Shown one piece after another: positions 7,430 through 14,149 of a DNA stretch of 32,756 bases. A model generated the notes under the pieces. The model was not told the origin of the DNA and did no database searches. It was given only the letters and a program-made list of their open reading frames with translations. Positions within the stretch are counted from its first letter, which is position 1. Every line of letters starts with the position of its first letter. Origin of the DNA: Paracoccaceae bacterium (GTDB lineage Bacteria > Pseudomonadota > Alphaproteobacteria > Rhodobacterales > Rhodobacteraceae); the NCBI GenBank assembly GCA_002402045.2, contig NVUX02000010.1, forward strand, positions 1 through 32,756, read 5' to 3'. Made by a program: the position numbers and the translations under genes.

Positions 7430-7517
7430 AGCTTGGCCTTTTTTCGTAAATCCGGCATTTCAAAAATCATGCCGCACCTTGGCATACCCCTCCATCCTTA
7501 ACCACCCCGCCAAAAGC

Positions 7518-7558
7518 AAAAAAGGTGCCGCGCGGCGCGTTCACGCCCTCGCAGCACC
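7518..7558 (-). terminator. Intrinsic terminator downstream of clpB
   Basis: On the minus strand a stem GGTGCTGCG/CGCGGCACC (one G-T pair, 7524-7558) is followed by six T (A6 at 7518-7523 on the plus strand). It lies about 70 bp after the clpB stop. Confidence 0.7.
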
Positions 7559-7580
7559 CCCAAAGCTTTCCGCGCCGCCA

Positions 7581-7624
7581 CCGAGCGTAGCGAGGCTCGG
7601 TCCTCCGGTCTAAGCCGGAGGACC
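7581..7624. repeat. Two overlapping hairpins directly after the clpB stop
   Basis: GGTCCTCCGG (7599-7608) and CCGGAGGACC (7615-7624) form a perfect 10-bp stem with a 6-base loop, 4 bp from the clpB stop. CCGAGC (7581-7586) with GCTCGG (7595-7600) forms a second stem sharing two bases with the first, so the two exclude each other in part. No T-run follows on the minus strand; it may act as an mRNA 3' stabiliser or be an interspersed repeat. Confidence 0.55.
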
Positions 7625-7628
7625 CTAT

Positions 7629-10214
7629 TTAGTGCACCACCGCAGGGCTTTTGCCCACCAGCAACCCGCTTTCCTCTGCCGAAATCGGAATAGTCGCCCC
7701 GTCCATCACTTCACCCGAAAGCAAAAGCTCGGCCAGCTCGTTTTGCAAACTGCGCTGAATAACCCGCTTCAGCGGCCGCGCGCCATACACAGGGTCATAG
7801 CCTTCATCCGCCAGCCACTTATGGGCCGCAGCATCAAACTCCAGCGTGATCTTCCGATCAGCCAAACGGCGTTGCAAAATCTTGATCTGGATATCGACAA
7901 TCCCGTCCATATCTGCGCGACTAAGCCGATCAAAAATCACAATTTCGTCTAGCCGGTTCAAAAATTCCGGCCGGAAATGCCCGCGCACTGCCTCCATCAC
8001 CTCAGCCTTCGCCTCGTCCACATTCGCATCCTCTGCCAGCGTTGAAAGCGCCTGCGAGCCAAGATTACTGGTCAGGATAATTAAGCTATGCTTAAAATCC
8101 ACAACCCGCCCCTGCCCATCAGTTAAGCGGCCATCATCCAGCACTTGCAGCAGCACGTTAAACACATCCGGATGCGCCTTTTCGACCTCGTCAAACAGGA
8201 TCACCTGATAAGGCTTCCGGCGCACAGCTTCCGTCAGCACGCCCCCCTCATCATAGCCCACATAGCCCGGAGGTGCCCCGATCAGCCGCGCCACGGAGTG
8301 CTTTTCCATAAACTCCGACATATCAATCCGCACCATCGCCTGATCATCGTCAAACAGAAACTCCGCCAGCGCTTTGGTCAGCTCGGTTTTACCCACGCCG
8401 GTTGGCCCAAGGAACAAAAAGCTGCCCTGTGGCCGGTTCGGGTCCGAAAGCCCTGCCCGCGCGCGGCGCACCGCGTTAGAAACCGCCCGCACAGCTTGGC
8501 CTTGGCCGATCACCCGCTTGCCGATCTCCTCTTCCATCCGCAGCAGCTTATCCCGCTCGCCTTCCAGCATTTTATCTACCGGAATGCCCGTCCAGCGCGC
8601 CACAACGCCAGCGACATGCTCAGCCGTCACGGCCTCTTCAACCATCACGTCGGTTTCCTCGGCGGCCTCCGCCTCGGCCAGCTGTTTTTCCAGCTTGGGA
8701 ATAACCCCGTAAGAAAGCTCGCCCGCCTTGCCAAGATCGCCCTCGCGCTTGGACTGCTCGAGCCGCGCCCGCGCTTGCTCTAGCGCTTCCTTAATATCAC
8801 GCGCCCCTGCCAGTTTATCCCGCTCCGCCTGCCAGCGGGCCGTCAGCTGGTCAGACTCTTCCTGCATGCGCGCCAAGTCCCGCTCCAGCGTCTCAAGACG
8901 GTCTTTGCTCGCGGAATCAGTCTCCTTCTTCAGCGCCGCGGCCTCGATCCGCTTTTGCAAAATATCGCGATCAATCCTGTCCAGCTCTTCGGGCTTGCTG
9001 TCCGCTTCCATGCGCAAACGGCTGGCGGCTTCGTCCATCAGGTCAATCGCCTTATCCGGCAAAAACCTGTCGGTGATATAGCGGTCAGAAAGCTGCGCCG
9101 CCGCCACCAAAGCCCCGTCAGTAATCCGGATCCCGTGATGCAGCTCATACTTTTCCTTGATGCCGCGCAAAATACTGATGGTGTCCTCCACCGAAGGTGC
9201 CTCGATCAGCACAGGCTGAAAGCGCCGCGCCAAGGCCGGGTCTTTTTCCACATGTTTGCGGTATTCATCCAGCGTGGTGGCCCCCACGCAGTGCAAATCG
9301 CCGCGCGCCAAGGCGGGCTTCAACAGGTTGCTGGCATCCATCGCGCCATCGCCCTTACCCGCGCCCACCAGCGTGTGCATCTCGTCAATAAACAAGATGA
9401 TATCACCGTCAGCATCGGTCACTTCTTTAAGCACCGCTTTCAGCCGCTCTTCAAACTCACCCCTGTATTTAGCCCCCGCAATCAGCGCGCCCATATCCAG
9501 CGCCATCAGCTTTTTACCGGCAATAGAATCCGGCACATCGCCATTTACAATCCGCAAGGCCAGCCCTTCAGCGATCGCGGTTTTACCCACGCCCGGTTCG
9601 CCAATAAGCACGGGGTTATTTTTCCTCCGGCGAGAAAGCACCTGCATGGTGCGCCGAATTTCCTCATCGCGGCCAATAATCGGGTCAATTTTTCCGTCGC
9701 GTGCCGCCTGCGTTAAATCCTGCGCAAATTTCTTGAGCGCCTCATAGGTATCCTCGGCACTCGCGCTATCCGCCGTGCGGCCAGCGCGAATTTTGTTAAT
9801 CGCCGCATTCAAAGATTGCGCATTTACGCCGGCATCTTTCAACGCATCGGCCGCCTTAGATTTCACAATCGTCAGCGCTGTTAGCAGCCGCTCTACGGCT
9901 ACAAAACTATCGCCAGCTTTCTTGGCCAGCTTTTCAGCCTCACCCAACACCTTGTTGGTTTGCCCATCCATATAAAGCTGCCCGTCGCCCTCGACTTTCG
10001 GCAGCTTGCCCAGCGCGGTTTCAATGGCCGCCACAGCAACCTTTGGGTCTCCGCCGGCTGATTTAATAAGGTTCGCCGCCATGCCCTGCTCATCATCAAG
10101 CAGCGCCTTTAGCAGGTGCTCGGGCAAAAACCGCTGGTGGTCTTCGCGTTGTGCAATTGTTTGCGCGGCCTGCACAAAGCCCTTTGAGCGCTCGGTGAAT
10201 TTCTCAAAATTCAT
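7629..10214 (-). CDS. clpB: ATP-dependent disaggregase ClpB
   Basis: At 861 residues this is a full-length ClpB (Hsp104-type) chaperone, which forms a cytoplasmic hexamer and rescues aggregated proteins with DnaK. Order of domains: N-terminal Clp repeat domain (1-145), AAA+ module 1 with Walker A GEPGVGKT (205-212) and Walker [10 protein letters not shown], the long coiled-coil middle domain (about 405-520, rich in E, K, R, Q), AAA+ module 2 with Walker A GPTGVGKT (about 604-611) and Walker [14 protein letters not shown], then the C-terminal domain with [10 protein letters not shown]. The middle domain separates it from ClpA and ClpC. AAGGAG precedes ATG 10214. It is divergent from pyrF. A heat-shock (RpoH) promoter is expected, but I could not fit a clear one in the intergenic region. 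Confidence 0.98.
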   Translation of the reverse strand: MNFEKFTERSKGFVQAAQTIAQREDHQRFLPEHLLKALLDDEQGMAANLIKSAGGDPKVAVAAIETALGKLPKVEGDGQLYMDGQTNKVLGEAEKLAKKAGDSFVAVERLLTALTIVKSKAADALKDAGVNAQSLNAAINKIRAGRTADSASAEDTYEALKKFAQDLTQAARDGKIDPIIGRDEEIRRTMQVLSRRRKNNPVLIGEPGVGKTAIAEGLALRIVNGDVPDSIAGKKLMALDMGALIAGAKYRGEFEERLKAVLKEVTDADGDIILFIDEMHTLVGAGKGDGAMDASNLLKPALARGDLHCVGATTLDEYRKHVEKDPALARRFQPVLIEAPSVEDTISILRGIKEKYELHHGIRITDGALVAAAQLSDRYITDRFLPDKAIDLMDEAASRLRMEADSKPEELDRIDRDILQKRIEAAALKKETDSASKDRLETLERDLARMQEESDQLTARWQAERDKLAGARDIKEALEQARARLEQSKREGDLGKAGELSYGVIPKLEKQLAEAEAAEETDVMVEEAVTAEHVAGVVARWTGIPVDKMLEGERDKLLRMEEEIGKRVIGQGQAVRAVSNAVRRARAGLSDPNRPQGSFLFLGPTGVGKTELTKALAEFLFDDDQAMVRIDMSEFMEKHSVARLIGAPPGYVGYDEGGVLTEAVRRKPYQVILFDEVEKAHPDVFNVLLQVLDDGRLTDGQGRVVDFKHSLIILTSNLGSQALSTLAEDANVDEAKAEVMEAVRGHFRPEFLNRLDEIVIFDRLSRADMDGIVDIQIKILQRRLADRKITLEFDAAAHKWLADEGYDPVYGARPLKRVIQRSLQNELAELLLSGEVMDGATIPISAEESGLLVGKSPAVVH

Positions 10215-10244
10215 ATTATTCTCCTTGAAGCATCCATCCTCAGG

Positions 10245-10300
10245 CGCCCATCTGGCACGCCATAATGGCCTTTGGTTTCAAGCCGCCCACTTGGCACGGC
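10245..10300. repeat. Imperfect direct repeat in the clpB-pyrF divergent region
   Basis: CGCCCATCTGGCACGCC (10245-10261) and CGCCCACTTGGCACGGC (10284-10300) match at 14 of 17 positions and are 39 bp apart. They could be paired binding sites for one regulator of the divergent genes, or a chance duplication. Confidence 0.4.
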
Positions 10301-10303
10301 CCC

Positions 10304-10332
10304 TTGACTCATAGATGGGAAATGCACATAGC
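10304..10332 (+). promoter_or_regulatory. Possible pyrF promoter
   Basis: TTGACT (10304-10309), 17-base spacer, then CATAGC (10327-10332). The -35 is good and the -10 weak. It lies 38 bp before the pyrF start. Confidence 0.3.
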
Positions 10333-10369
10333 CCTTGCAACCCTGACCGCCTTTATTTCGGAGCCTTTT

Positions 10370-11095
10370 ATGCCAAATGCCGACCCCCGCCTGATTGTTG
10401 CCCTTGATGTCCCCTCTGCACTAGAGGGCCTCGCGCTGGCTGAAAAGCTTGGCAGCACCGTTAGCTTTTACAAAATCGGCCTTGGGATGCTTACGGGTGG
10501 CGGGCTGGCGCTGGCCATGGAGCTTAAAGATAAGGGCAAGCGCGTCTTTCTGGATATGAAGCTGTTTGATATTCCGGCGACCGTTGAAAAGGCCACCCGA
10601 GGGCTGGCGCAGTATGATCTTGATTTCCTAACCGTGCACGGAGACCCCCACGTAGTGCGCGCCGCCGTAGCTGGCCGTGGTAACAGCGAAACCAAAATCC
10701 TCGCCGTTACTATTCTTACCGCCATGGCGCGTAACGACCTCGACGACTGCCTGATTAAAGACGGTGCGGTGCATGAGCTTGTGGTCGAACGCGCCCGCAA
10801 TGCCTTTATTGCCGGCGCTGACGGCGTTATCGCCTCCCCGCAAGAGGCGGGCCTCATTCGCGCCCTGCCAGAGGCCAAAGGCAAGCTCATCGTCACCCCC
10901 GGCGTGCGCATGGCGGGTAGCGATGCGGGCGACCAAAAACGCATCGCCACCCCCGCGCAAGCCCTCGCCGAAGGGGCTGATTATCTTGTCGTGGGCCGCC
11001 CCATTTGGCAGGCCCCTGCCCCCAAAATGGCCGCTCGGAAGATCATTGCCAATATGCTGGAGGCAGGTGGCGTCAATAGCCGCTTTCACCCATAA
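10370..11095 (+). CDS. pyrF: Orotidine 5'-phosphate decarboxylase
   Basis: This 241-residue enzyme turns OMP into UMP in the last step of pyrimidine synthesis. The TIM-barrel family signature is clear: LIVALDVPS at the N-terminus, FLDMKLFDIPATVEKA with the Lys/Asp of the active site (about residues 60-72), LTVHGDP, VTPGVR and YLVVGRPI in the phosphate-binding end. Length matches the short bacterial PyrF class. ATG 10370 is chosen because GGAG lies 7 bases upstream and MPNADPRLIVALD is a normal start; the frame is open further up to 10265, which would enter the divergent promoter. Cytoplasmic, monocistronic or followed by the small ORF at 11216. Confidence 0.96.
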   Translation: MPNADPRLIVALDVPSALEGLALAEKLGSTVSFYKIGLGMLTGGGLALAMELKDKGKRVFLDMKLFDIPATVEKATRGLAQYDLDFLTVHGDPHVVRAAVAGRGNSETKILAVTILTAMARNDLDDCLIKDGAVHELVVERARNAFIAGADGVIASPQEAGLIRALPEAKGKLIVTPGVRMAGSDAGDQKRIATPAQALAEGADYLVVGRPIWQAPAPKMAARKIIANMLEAGGVNSRFHP

Positions 11096-11215
11096 GCATT
11101 TGCCTAAAGTTTTATCTCTTGGTCTAATTTGGACCACAATTCCGTCACACTTGCGTCATAAATCCTGCGTACTCAAATAGTTAACGATGATCTAATTGGG
11201 TGTAAGGAGTGTAAA

Positions 11216-11329
11216 ATGTTTAGTCGCATCAAGTCATTAATTGCCATAAAAAGCCTGTCGGTATTCGACAAAATCACGCTATCAATAGCTGTTTTCGGGA
11301 CGGTCGCTGTTATTATAAGCACGATCTAG
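11216..11329 (+). CDS. Small membrane protein, 37 residues
   Basis: ATG 11216 has an excellent ribosome site, AAGGAG at 11204-11209 with 6-base spacing. The peptide begins MFSRIKSLIAIKSLSVFDK and ends in one hydrophobic helix (about residues 20-37, TLSIAVFGTVAVIISTI) with almost no C-terminal tail. This is the form of a single-pass inner-membrane small protein with a basic cytoplasmic N-terminus. It stands between pyrF and dinB in the same direction, 120 bp after pyrF. I do not recognise a family. The strong Shine-Dalgarno and intact frame make it more believable than most short ORFs. Confidence 0.6.
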   Translation: MFSRIKSLIAIKSLSVFDKITLSIAVFGTVAVIISTI

Positions 11330-11391
11330 CCAAAATAATATGCAGCGCGCGCGTTTGCCCGTGCCATGAAGCGCCTTTTGCCCCCGTAAAA

Positions 11392-11406
11392 GAACAGCTT
11401 GCGAAC
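11392..11406. promoter_or_regulatory. LexA box (SOS) upstream of dinB
   Basis: GAAC-AGCTTGC-GAAC is an exact GAAC-N7-GAAC direct repeat, the known LexA site in Rhodobacter and other alphaproteobacteria, placed 27 bp before the dinB start. It predicts DNA-damage induction. Confidence 0.8.
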
Positions 11407-11433
11407 ATCTGCCGTTTTCGCAATAATCTCTCT

Positions 11434-12699
11434 ATGCCAAACACTACACCCGCGCTCTGCCGAGACTGCCTGCACCCGTTTTCGGGCGCTGGCCCCTGCC
11501 CCGCCTGCCACTCGCATCGCGTGGTGCGCCACCCCGAGCTGTGGCAGCTTTCCATTGCCCATATGGATTGTGACGCCTTCTACGCCTCGGTTGAAAAACG
11601 CGATAACCCCGCACTGCGTGATCTGCCGATCATCGTTGGCGGCGGCCAGCGCGGGGTTGTAACCACGGCGTGTTACGTTGCGCGGCTTTACGGCGTGCGC
11701 TCTGCCATGCCCATGTTTCAAGCGCGCAAACTTTGCCCACAGGCGGTGGAAGTCCCGATTCGCATGAGTGTTTATGTCGAGGCCTCCCGCCAAATTCGCA
11801 CCCTGATGGATGAACTCACCCCGATCATCGAACCGCTCTCGCTTGACGAGGCGTTTTTGGACCTCACCGGCACCGCCCGCCTGCATAAAACGCCGCCCGC
11901 CGCGCAGCTGGTGCGGCTGGCCAACCGCATTCAGGCCGAAGTTGGTATTACCATTTCCATCGGCCTTTCGCACAATAAATTCCTCGCTAAAATCGCGTCT
12001 GATCTTGATAAACCCCGTGGCATGGCCCTAATCGGCAAAGCCGAAACCACCGACTTCCTGAAGGGAAAACCCGTGGGGATGCTGTCGGGCGTTGGCCCTG
12101 CAATGCAACAAAAATTGGCGCAGGAGGGCATTCGGAAAATTGACGACCTTCTGCGATATTCGGCCAAAGACCTCGCCGATCGCTTTGGTGGTATGGGGCT
12201 GCGGCTTTATGATCTTTCGCGCGGGCAAGACGCCCGTAAAATCAACGCCCTCGCGCCGGTTAAAAGTATTTCGCGAGAAACAACTTTTAACAAAGATACC
12301 GCAGACCCTGAGGTGCTAGACGGTTATCTTTGGCGGCTATGTGTGGAAACCGCCGACCGTGCAAAAGCCAAGTCCTTGGCTGGCCGCGTTGTGGTTCTTA
12401 AACTCAAAACCAGCGGTTTTCGTCAGATTTCCCGCAGGTTAACCCTTGAAACCCCAGCGCAGCACGCCGATACAATTTATACAATCGCGCGCCGATTGCT
12501 TGAAGCCACCCTGCCTCAAGGCCCGTTTCGGCTATTGGGCGTAGGCATCACCGACCTTTGCCCGGAAGATACCGCCAATGCGACCACCGACTTGTTGGAC
12601 ATAGACGCCCCAAAACGCCGCGCTATTGAGCAAGCGACAGATTCTATTCGCGATAAATTTGGAAAAGACGCTATTAAAAAAGGGCGGGCTTTAAAATAG
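11434..12699 (+). CDS. dinB: DNA polymerase IV (Y family)
   Basis: A 421-residue translesion polymerase. The catalytic core is complete: HMDCDAFYASVE (first metal-binding Asp, about residue 44), YGVRSAMPMFQA, SLDEAFLDLTG (Asp-Glu pair), GLSHNKFLAKIASDLDKP, then the little-finger domain (KSISRETTF). The first about 35 residues are an extension with C9, C12, C22 and C25 (CRDC ... CPAC) that could bind zinc; this extension is seen in Rhodobacterales DinB proteins but not in the E. coli enzyme. The start codon has a poor ribosome site, but the cysteine motif is in frame only from here. A LexA box upstream indicates SOS control. The C-terminus ends without an obvious clamp-binding QLxLF motif that I can see. 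Confidence 0.95.
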   Translation: MPNTTPALCRDCLHPFSGAGPCPACHSHRVVRHPELWQLSIAHMDCDAFYASVEKRDNPALRDLPIIVGGGQRGVVTTACYVARLYGVRSAMPMFQARKLCPQAVEVPIRMSVYVEASRQIRTLMDELTPIIEPLSLDEAFLDLTGTARLHKTPPAAQLVRLANRIQAEVGITISIGLSHNKFLAKIASDLDKPRGMALIGKAETTDFLKGKPVGMLSGVGPAMQQKLAQEGIRKIDDLLRYSAKDLADRFGGMGLRLYDLSRGQDARKINALAPVKSISRETTFNKDTADPEVLDGYLWRLCVETADRAKAKSLAGRVVVLKLKTSGFRQISRRLTLETPAQHADTIYTIARRLLEATLPQGPFRLLGVGITDLCPEDTANATTDLLDIDAPKRRAIEQATDSIRDKFGKDAIKKGRALK

Positions 12700-12713
12700 T
12701 GTGCGCTGCACCA

Positions 12714-12742
12714 TTGACTTTGCTGCACTGCACCAATATAGG
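12714..12742 (+). promoter_or_regulatory. Promoter for the candidate sRNA after dinB
   Basis: TTGACT (12714-12719), exactly 17 bases, TATAGG (12737-12742). An overlapping alternative is TTGCTG (12720-12725), 17 bases, TATACA (12743-12748). Either would start transcription at or near the hairpin at 12748. Confidence 0.55.
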
Positions 12743-12747
12743 TATAC

Positions 12748-12811
12748 ATGCGCCTTTCATCAGGCGCATCCTCCCATATCCTGAGGCCGCGCGATGCGCG
12801 GTCTTTTTTTT
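12748..12811 (+). ncRNA. Candidate trans-acting small RNA with anti-Shine-Dalgarno linker
   Basis: About 64 nt. The 5' hairpin has perfect arms ATGCGCCT (12748-12755) and AGGCGCAT (12762-12769) with a 6-base loop. Next comes an unpaired linker starting CCTCCC (12770-12776 region), complementary to Shine-Dalgarno sequences. The 3' end is a terminator hairpin CCGCGC-GAT-GCGCGG (12787-12801) followed by C and eight T. The order of 5' hairpin, C-rich seed and Rho-independent terminator resembles alphaproteobacterial sRNAs carrying CUCCUCCC-type motifs. A promoter with ideal spacing lies directly upstream, after the dinB stop. The alternative is that this is only the dinB 3' UTR terminator. Confidence 0.55.
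12786..12811 (+). terminator. Intrinsic terminator (dinB and candidate sRNA)
   Basis: CCGCGC/GCGCGG stem (12787-12792 with 12796-12801), 3-base loop GAT, one flanking G-T pair, then eight T (12804-12811). The T-run overlaps the stop codon of the convergent gene at 12810. Confidence 0.85.
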
Positions 12812-13658
12812 ATTCGGCTGCAAGACTTTGCGGACAAGCTGAAATGCCCGCAATCTGGGTGAACACGCCTGCAATCTGCGCGCGGATAGTCTCAAAATCC
12901 TGATGCAGCTCTACCCGTGCCTCGTTCATATAAAGACTGCGATCAATTTCAATTTGCAGCACATGCACCCCTTGGCTCGGGGCCCCGTAGTGGCGGGTAA
13001 TATACCCCCCCGCAAAAGGTGCGTTTCGCGCCACTTCAAACCCCGCATCGGTAAAAAATGCCGCCACGTTATCACTTAACCACCGATCACAAGCAGTGCC
13101 GTAGCGATCTCCGAGCACAATATCAGGGCGGCGATTTTGCAAGCCCCCGGGCAAGGCCGCGCGGGGCATGGAATGGATATCAAAAAGGTAGCACGCACCA
13201 AAGCGCTGCCTTTGCGTCTGGATTAACCCGCGCAAAGCCGCGTGATAGGGATAATAGCCGTGTTCAAGCCGCGCCTCCGCCTCGGCCAGCTTCATTTTGC
13301 CAAGCTGGATAGCGCGCCCATTGGACACAACGCGCGGAATAACCCCCAACCCCGCCGCAATACGCGGATTGGTCAGATAGCCACCTGCATTCTGAATAAT
13401 GGCCGGGTCCAGCTCATCCGCTGCACGGTTTAAGTCCACATAGGCGCGCGGAAAGCGGGCTTTGAGTACGGGAGCGCCATGAATATCATCAATAAACTGG
13501 TCCACATATGCATCTTCAGAAGACCGAAGCTGAAGCGGAGTCAGGCAAGAATCGTGTAAAAATGCCAAAGGGTATTCGGCCCCGCTATGGGGGCTGGAAA
13601 ACACTGCGCAACTGCGGGGCGCAGGGGCTGAATTTAAAATATAAGCCTGTTGCTGCAT
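12810..13658 (-). CDS. N-formylglutamate amidohydrolase family protein
   Basis: A 282-residue member of the N-formylglutamate amidohydrolase family (FGase, HutG-like). Family markers are FSSPHSGAEYP near the N-terminus (metal-binding His), RSSEDAYVDQF, RAYVDLNRAADELD, YYPYHAALRGLI, CYLFDIHSMPR with a conserved His, DIVLGDRYGTACD, and the C-terminal GGYITRHYGAP and LQIEIDRSLYMNE. Zinc-dependent hydrolysis of N-formyl amino acids is the known activity, but no other hut gene is nearby, so a histidine-degradation role is unproven. It stands alone, transcribed towards dinB; ATG 13658 has only a weak ribosome site. No signal peptide. Confidence 0.9.
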   Translation of the reverse strand: MQQQAYILNSAPAPRSCAVFSSPHSGAEYPLAFLHDSCLTPLQLRSSEDAYVDQFIDDIHGAPVLKARFPRAYVDLNRAADELDPAIIQNAGGYLTNPRIAAGLGVIPRVVSNGRAIQLGKMKLAEAEARLEHGYYPYHAALRGLIQTQRQRFGACYLFDIHSMPRAALPGGLQNRRPDIVLGDRYGTACDRWLSDNVAAFFTDAGFEVARNAPFAGGYITRHYGAPSQGVHVLQIEIDRSLYMNEARVELHQDFETIRAQIAGVFTQIAGISACPQSLAAE

Positions 13659-13750
13659 ATTAATCTCTTGTTTGGCATCAGCACCTTACCACAAGGCCTG
13701 CCGCCGCCAATGGCAATTTTCCGTGATTTGCCCAAACACTACAAAACCGC

Positions 13751-13779
13751 TTGAACCCACCCCCGCAAGCGCTTATAGA
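13751..13779 (+). promoter_or_regulatory. Promoter of tRNA-Val
   Basis: TTGAAC (13751-13756), 17-base spacer, TATAGA (13774-13779), placed 44 bp before the mature tRNA 5' end. Confidence 0.65.
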
Positions 13780-13822
13780 CAGGCCACGCGGGCGTTGCTT
13801 ATGCAGCGCTTGTTGCTTTTTC

Positions 13823-13897
13823 GGGTGTATAGCTCAGCGGGAGAGCACTTCGTTGACATCGAAGGGGTCACTGGTTCGATCCCAGTTACGCCCACCA
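13823..13897 (+). tRNA. tRNA-Val (anticodon GAC)
   Basis: Cloverleaf with acceptor arms GGGTGTA/TACGCCC (one T-G pair), D-arm AGCTCAGCGGGAGAGC, anticodon stem CTTCG/CGAAG with loop TTGACAT (anticodon GAC), T-arm CTGGTTCGATCCCAG, and encoded ACCA end. 75 bases in all. Confidence 0.95.
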
Positions 13898-13960
13898 TTT
13901 TCCGCCTCGCGGAAATGAATTTTAACCGGCGCATCGCGCGCCCAGAATTGGAGAATGACT

Positions 13961-14086
13961 ATGAAAGTCAGGAACTCGCTTCGCTCCCTCAAGGGCCGCC
14001 ACCGCGATTGCCGTATCGTGCGCCGTAAAGGCCGCGTATATGTGATCAACAAAACCCAGCCGCGCTTTAAAGCACGTCAGGGCTAA
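13961..14086 (+). CDS. rpmJ: 50S ribosomal protein L36
   Basis: A 41-residue ribosomal protein: [17 protein letters not shown], then [19 protein letters not shown] and a short end. Typical of the alphaproteobacterial L36. Only one Cys remains of the zinc-ribbon set (three Cys and one His) in the zinc form, so this is the zinc-independent (C-minus) type. GGAG lies 7-10 bases before ATG 13961. It follows tRNA-Val by 63 bp and may be transcribed with it. A strong terminator follows. Confidence 0.96.
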   Translation: MKVRNSLRSLKGRHRDCRIVRRKGRVYVINKTQPRFKARQG

Positions 14087-14114
14087 GTTAGCCTATTGAA
14101 ATACCACAGAATTT

Positions 14115-14149
14115 GGGCCGCGCTGCATTAGCAGCGCGGCCCGTTTTTT
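14115..14149. terminator. Bidirectional-looking terminator after rpmJ
   Basis: Perfect 12-bp stem GGGCCGCGCTGC/GCAGCGCGGCCC (14115-14126 with 14131-14142), loop ATTA, then G and six T (14144-14149). The T-run holds the stop codon of the convergent gene. Confidence 0.92.

Noticed and set aside
7266-7463. 65-residue open frame on the minus strand overlapping the TetR 3' end
   Set aside because: It runs through the TetR coding end and has an unlikely composition (Gly/Ala/Cys mixture). Another frame of the same strand (7316-7429) gives a far more protein-like membrane peptide with a ribosome site.
10251-10309. Sigma-54 (-24/-12) promoters at the two TGGCACG words
   Set aside because: The GC of the -12 element is not at the required spacing in either copy (GG-N10-GC fails).
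11115-11135. Inverted repeat TGGTC/GACCA with 7-base spacer after pyrF
   Set aside because: Arms of only five bases, no T-run and no gene-start relation; too weak to list as operator or terminator.
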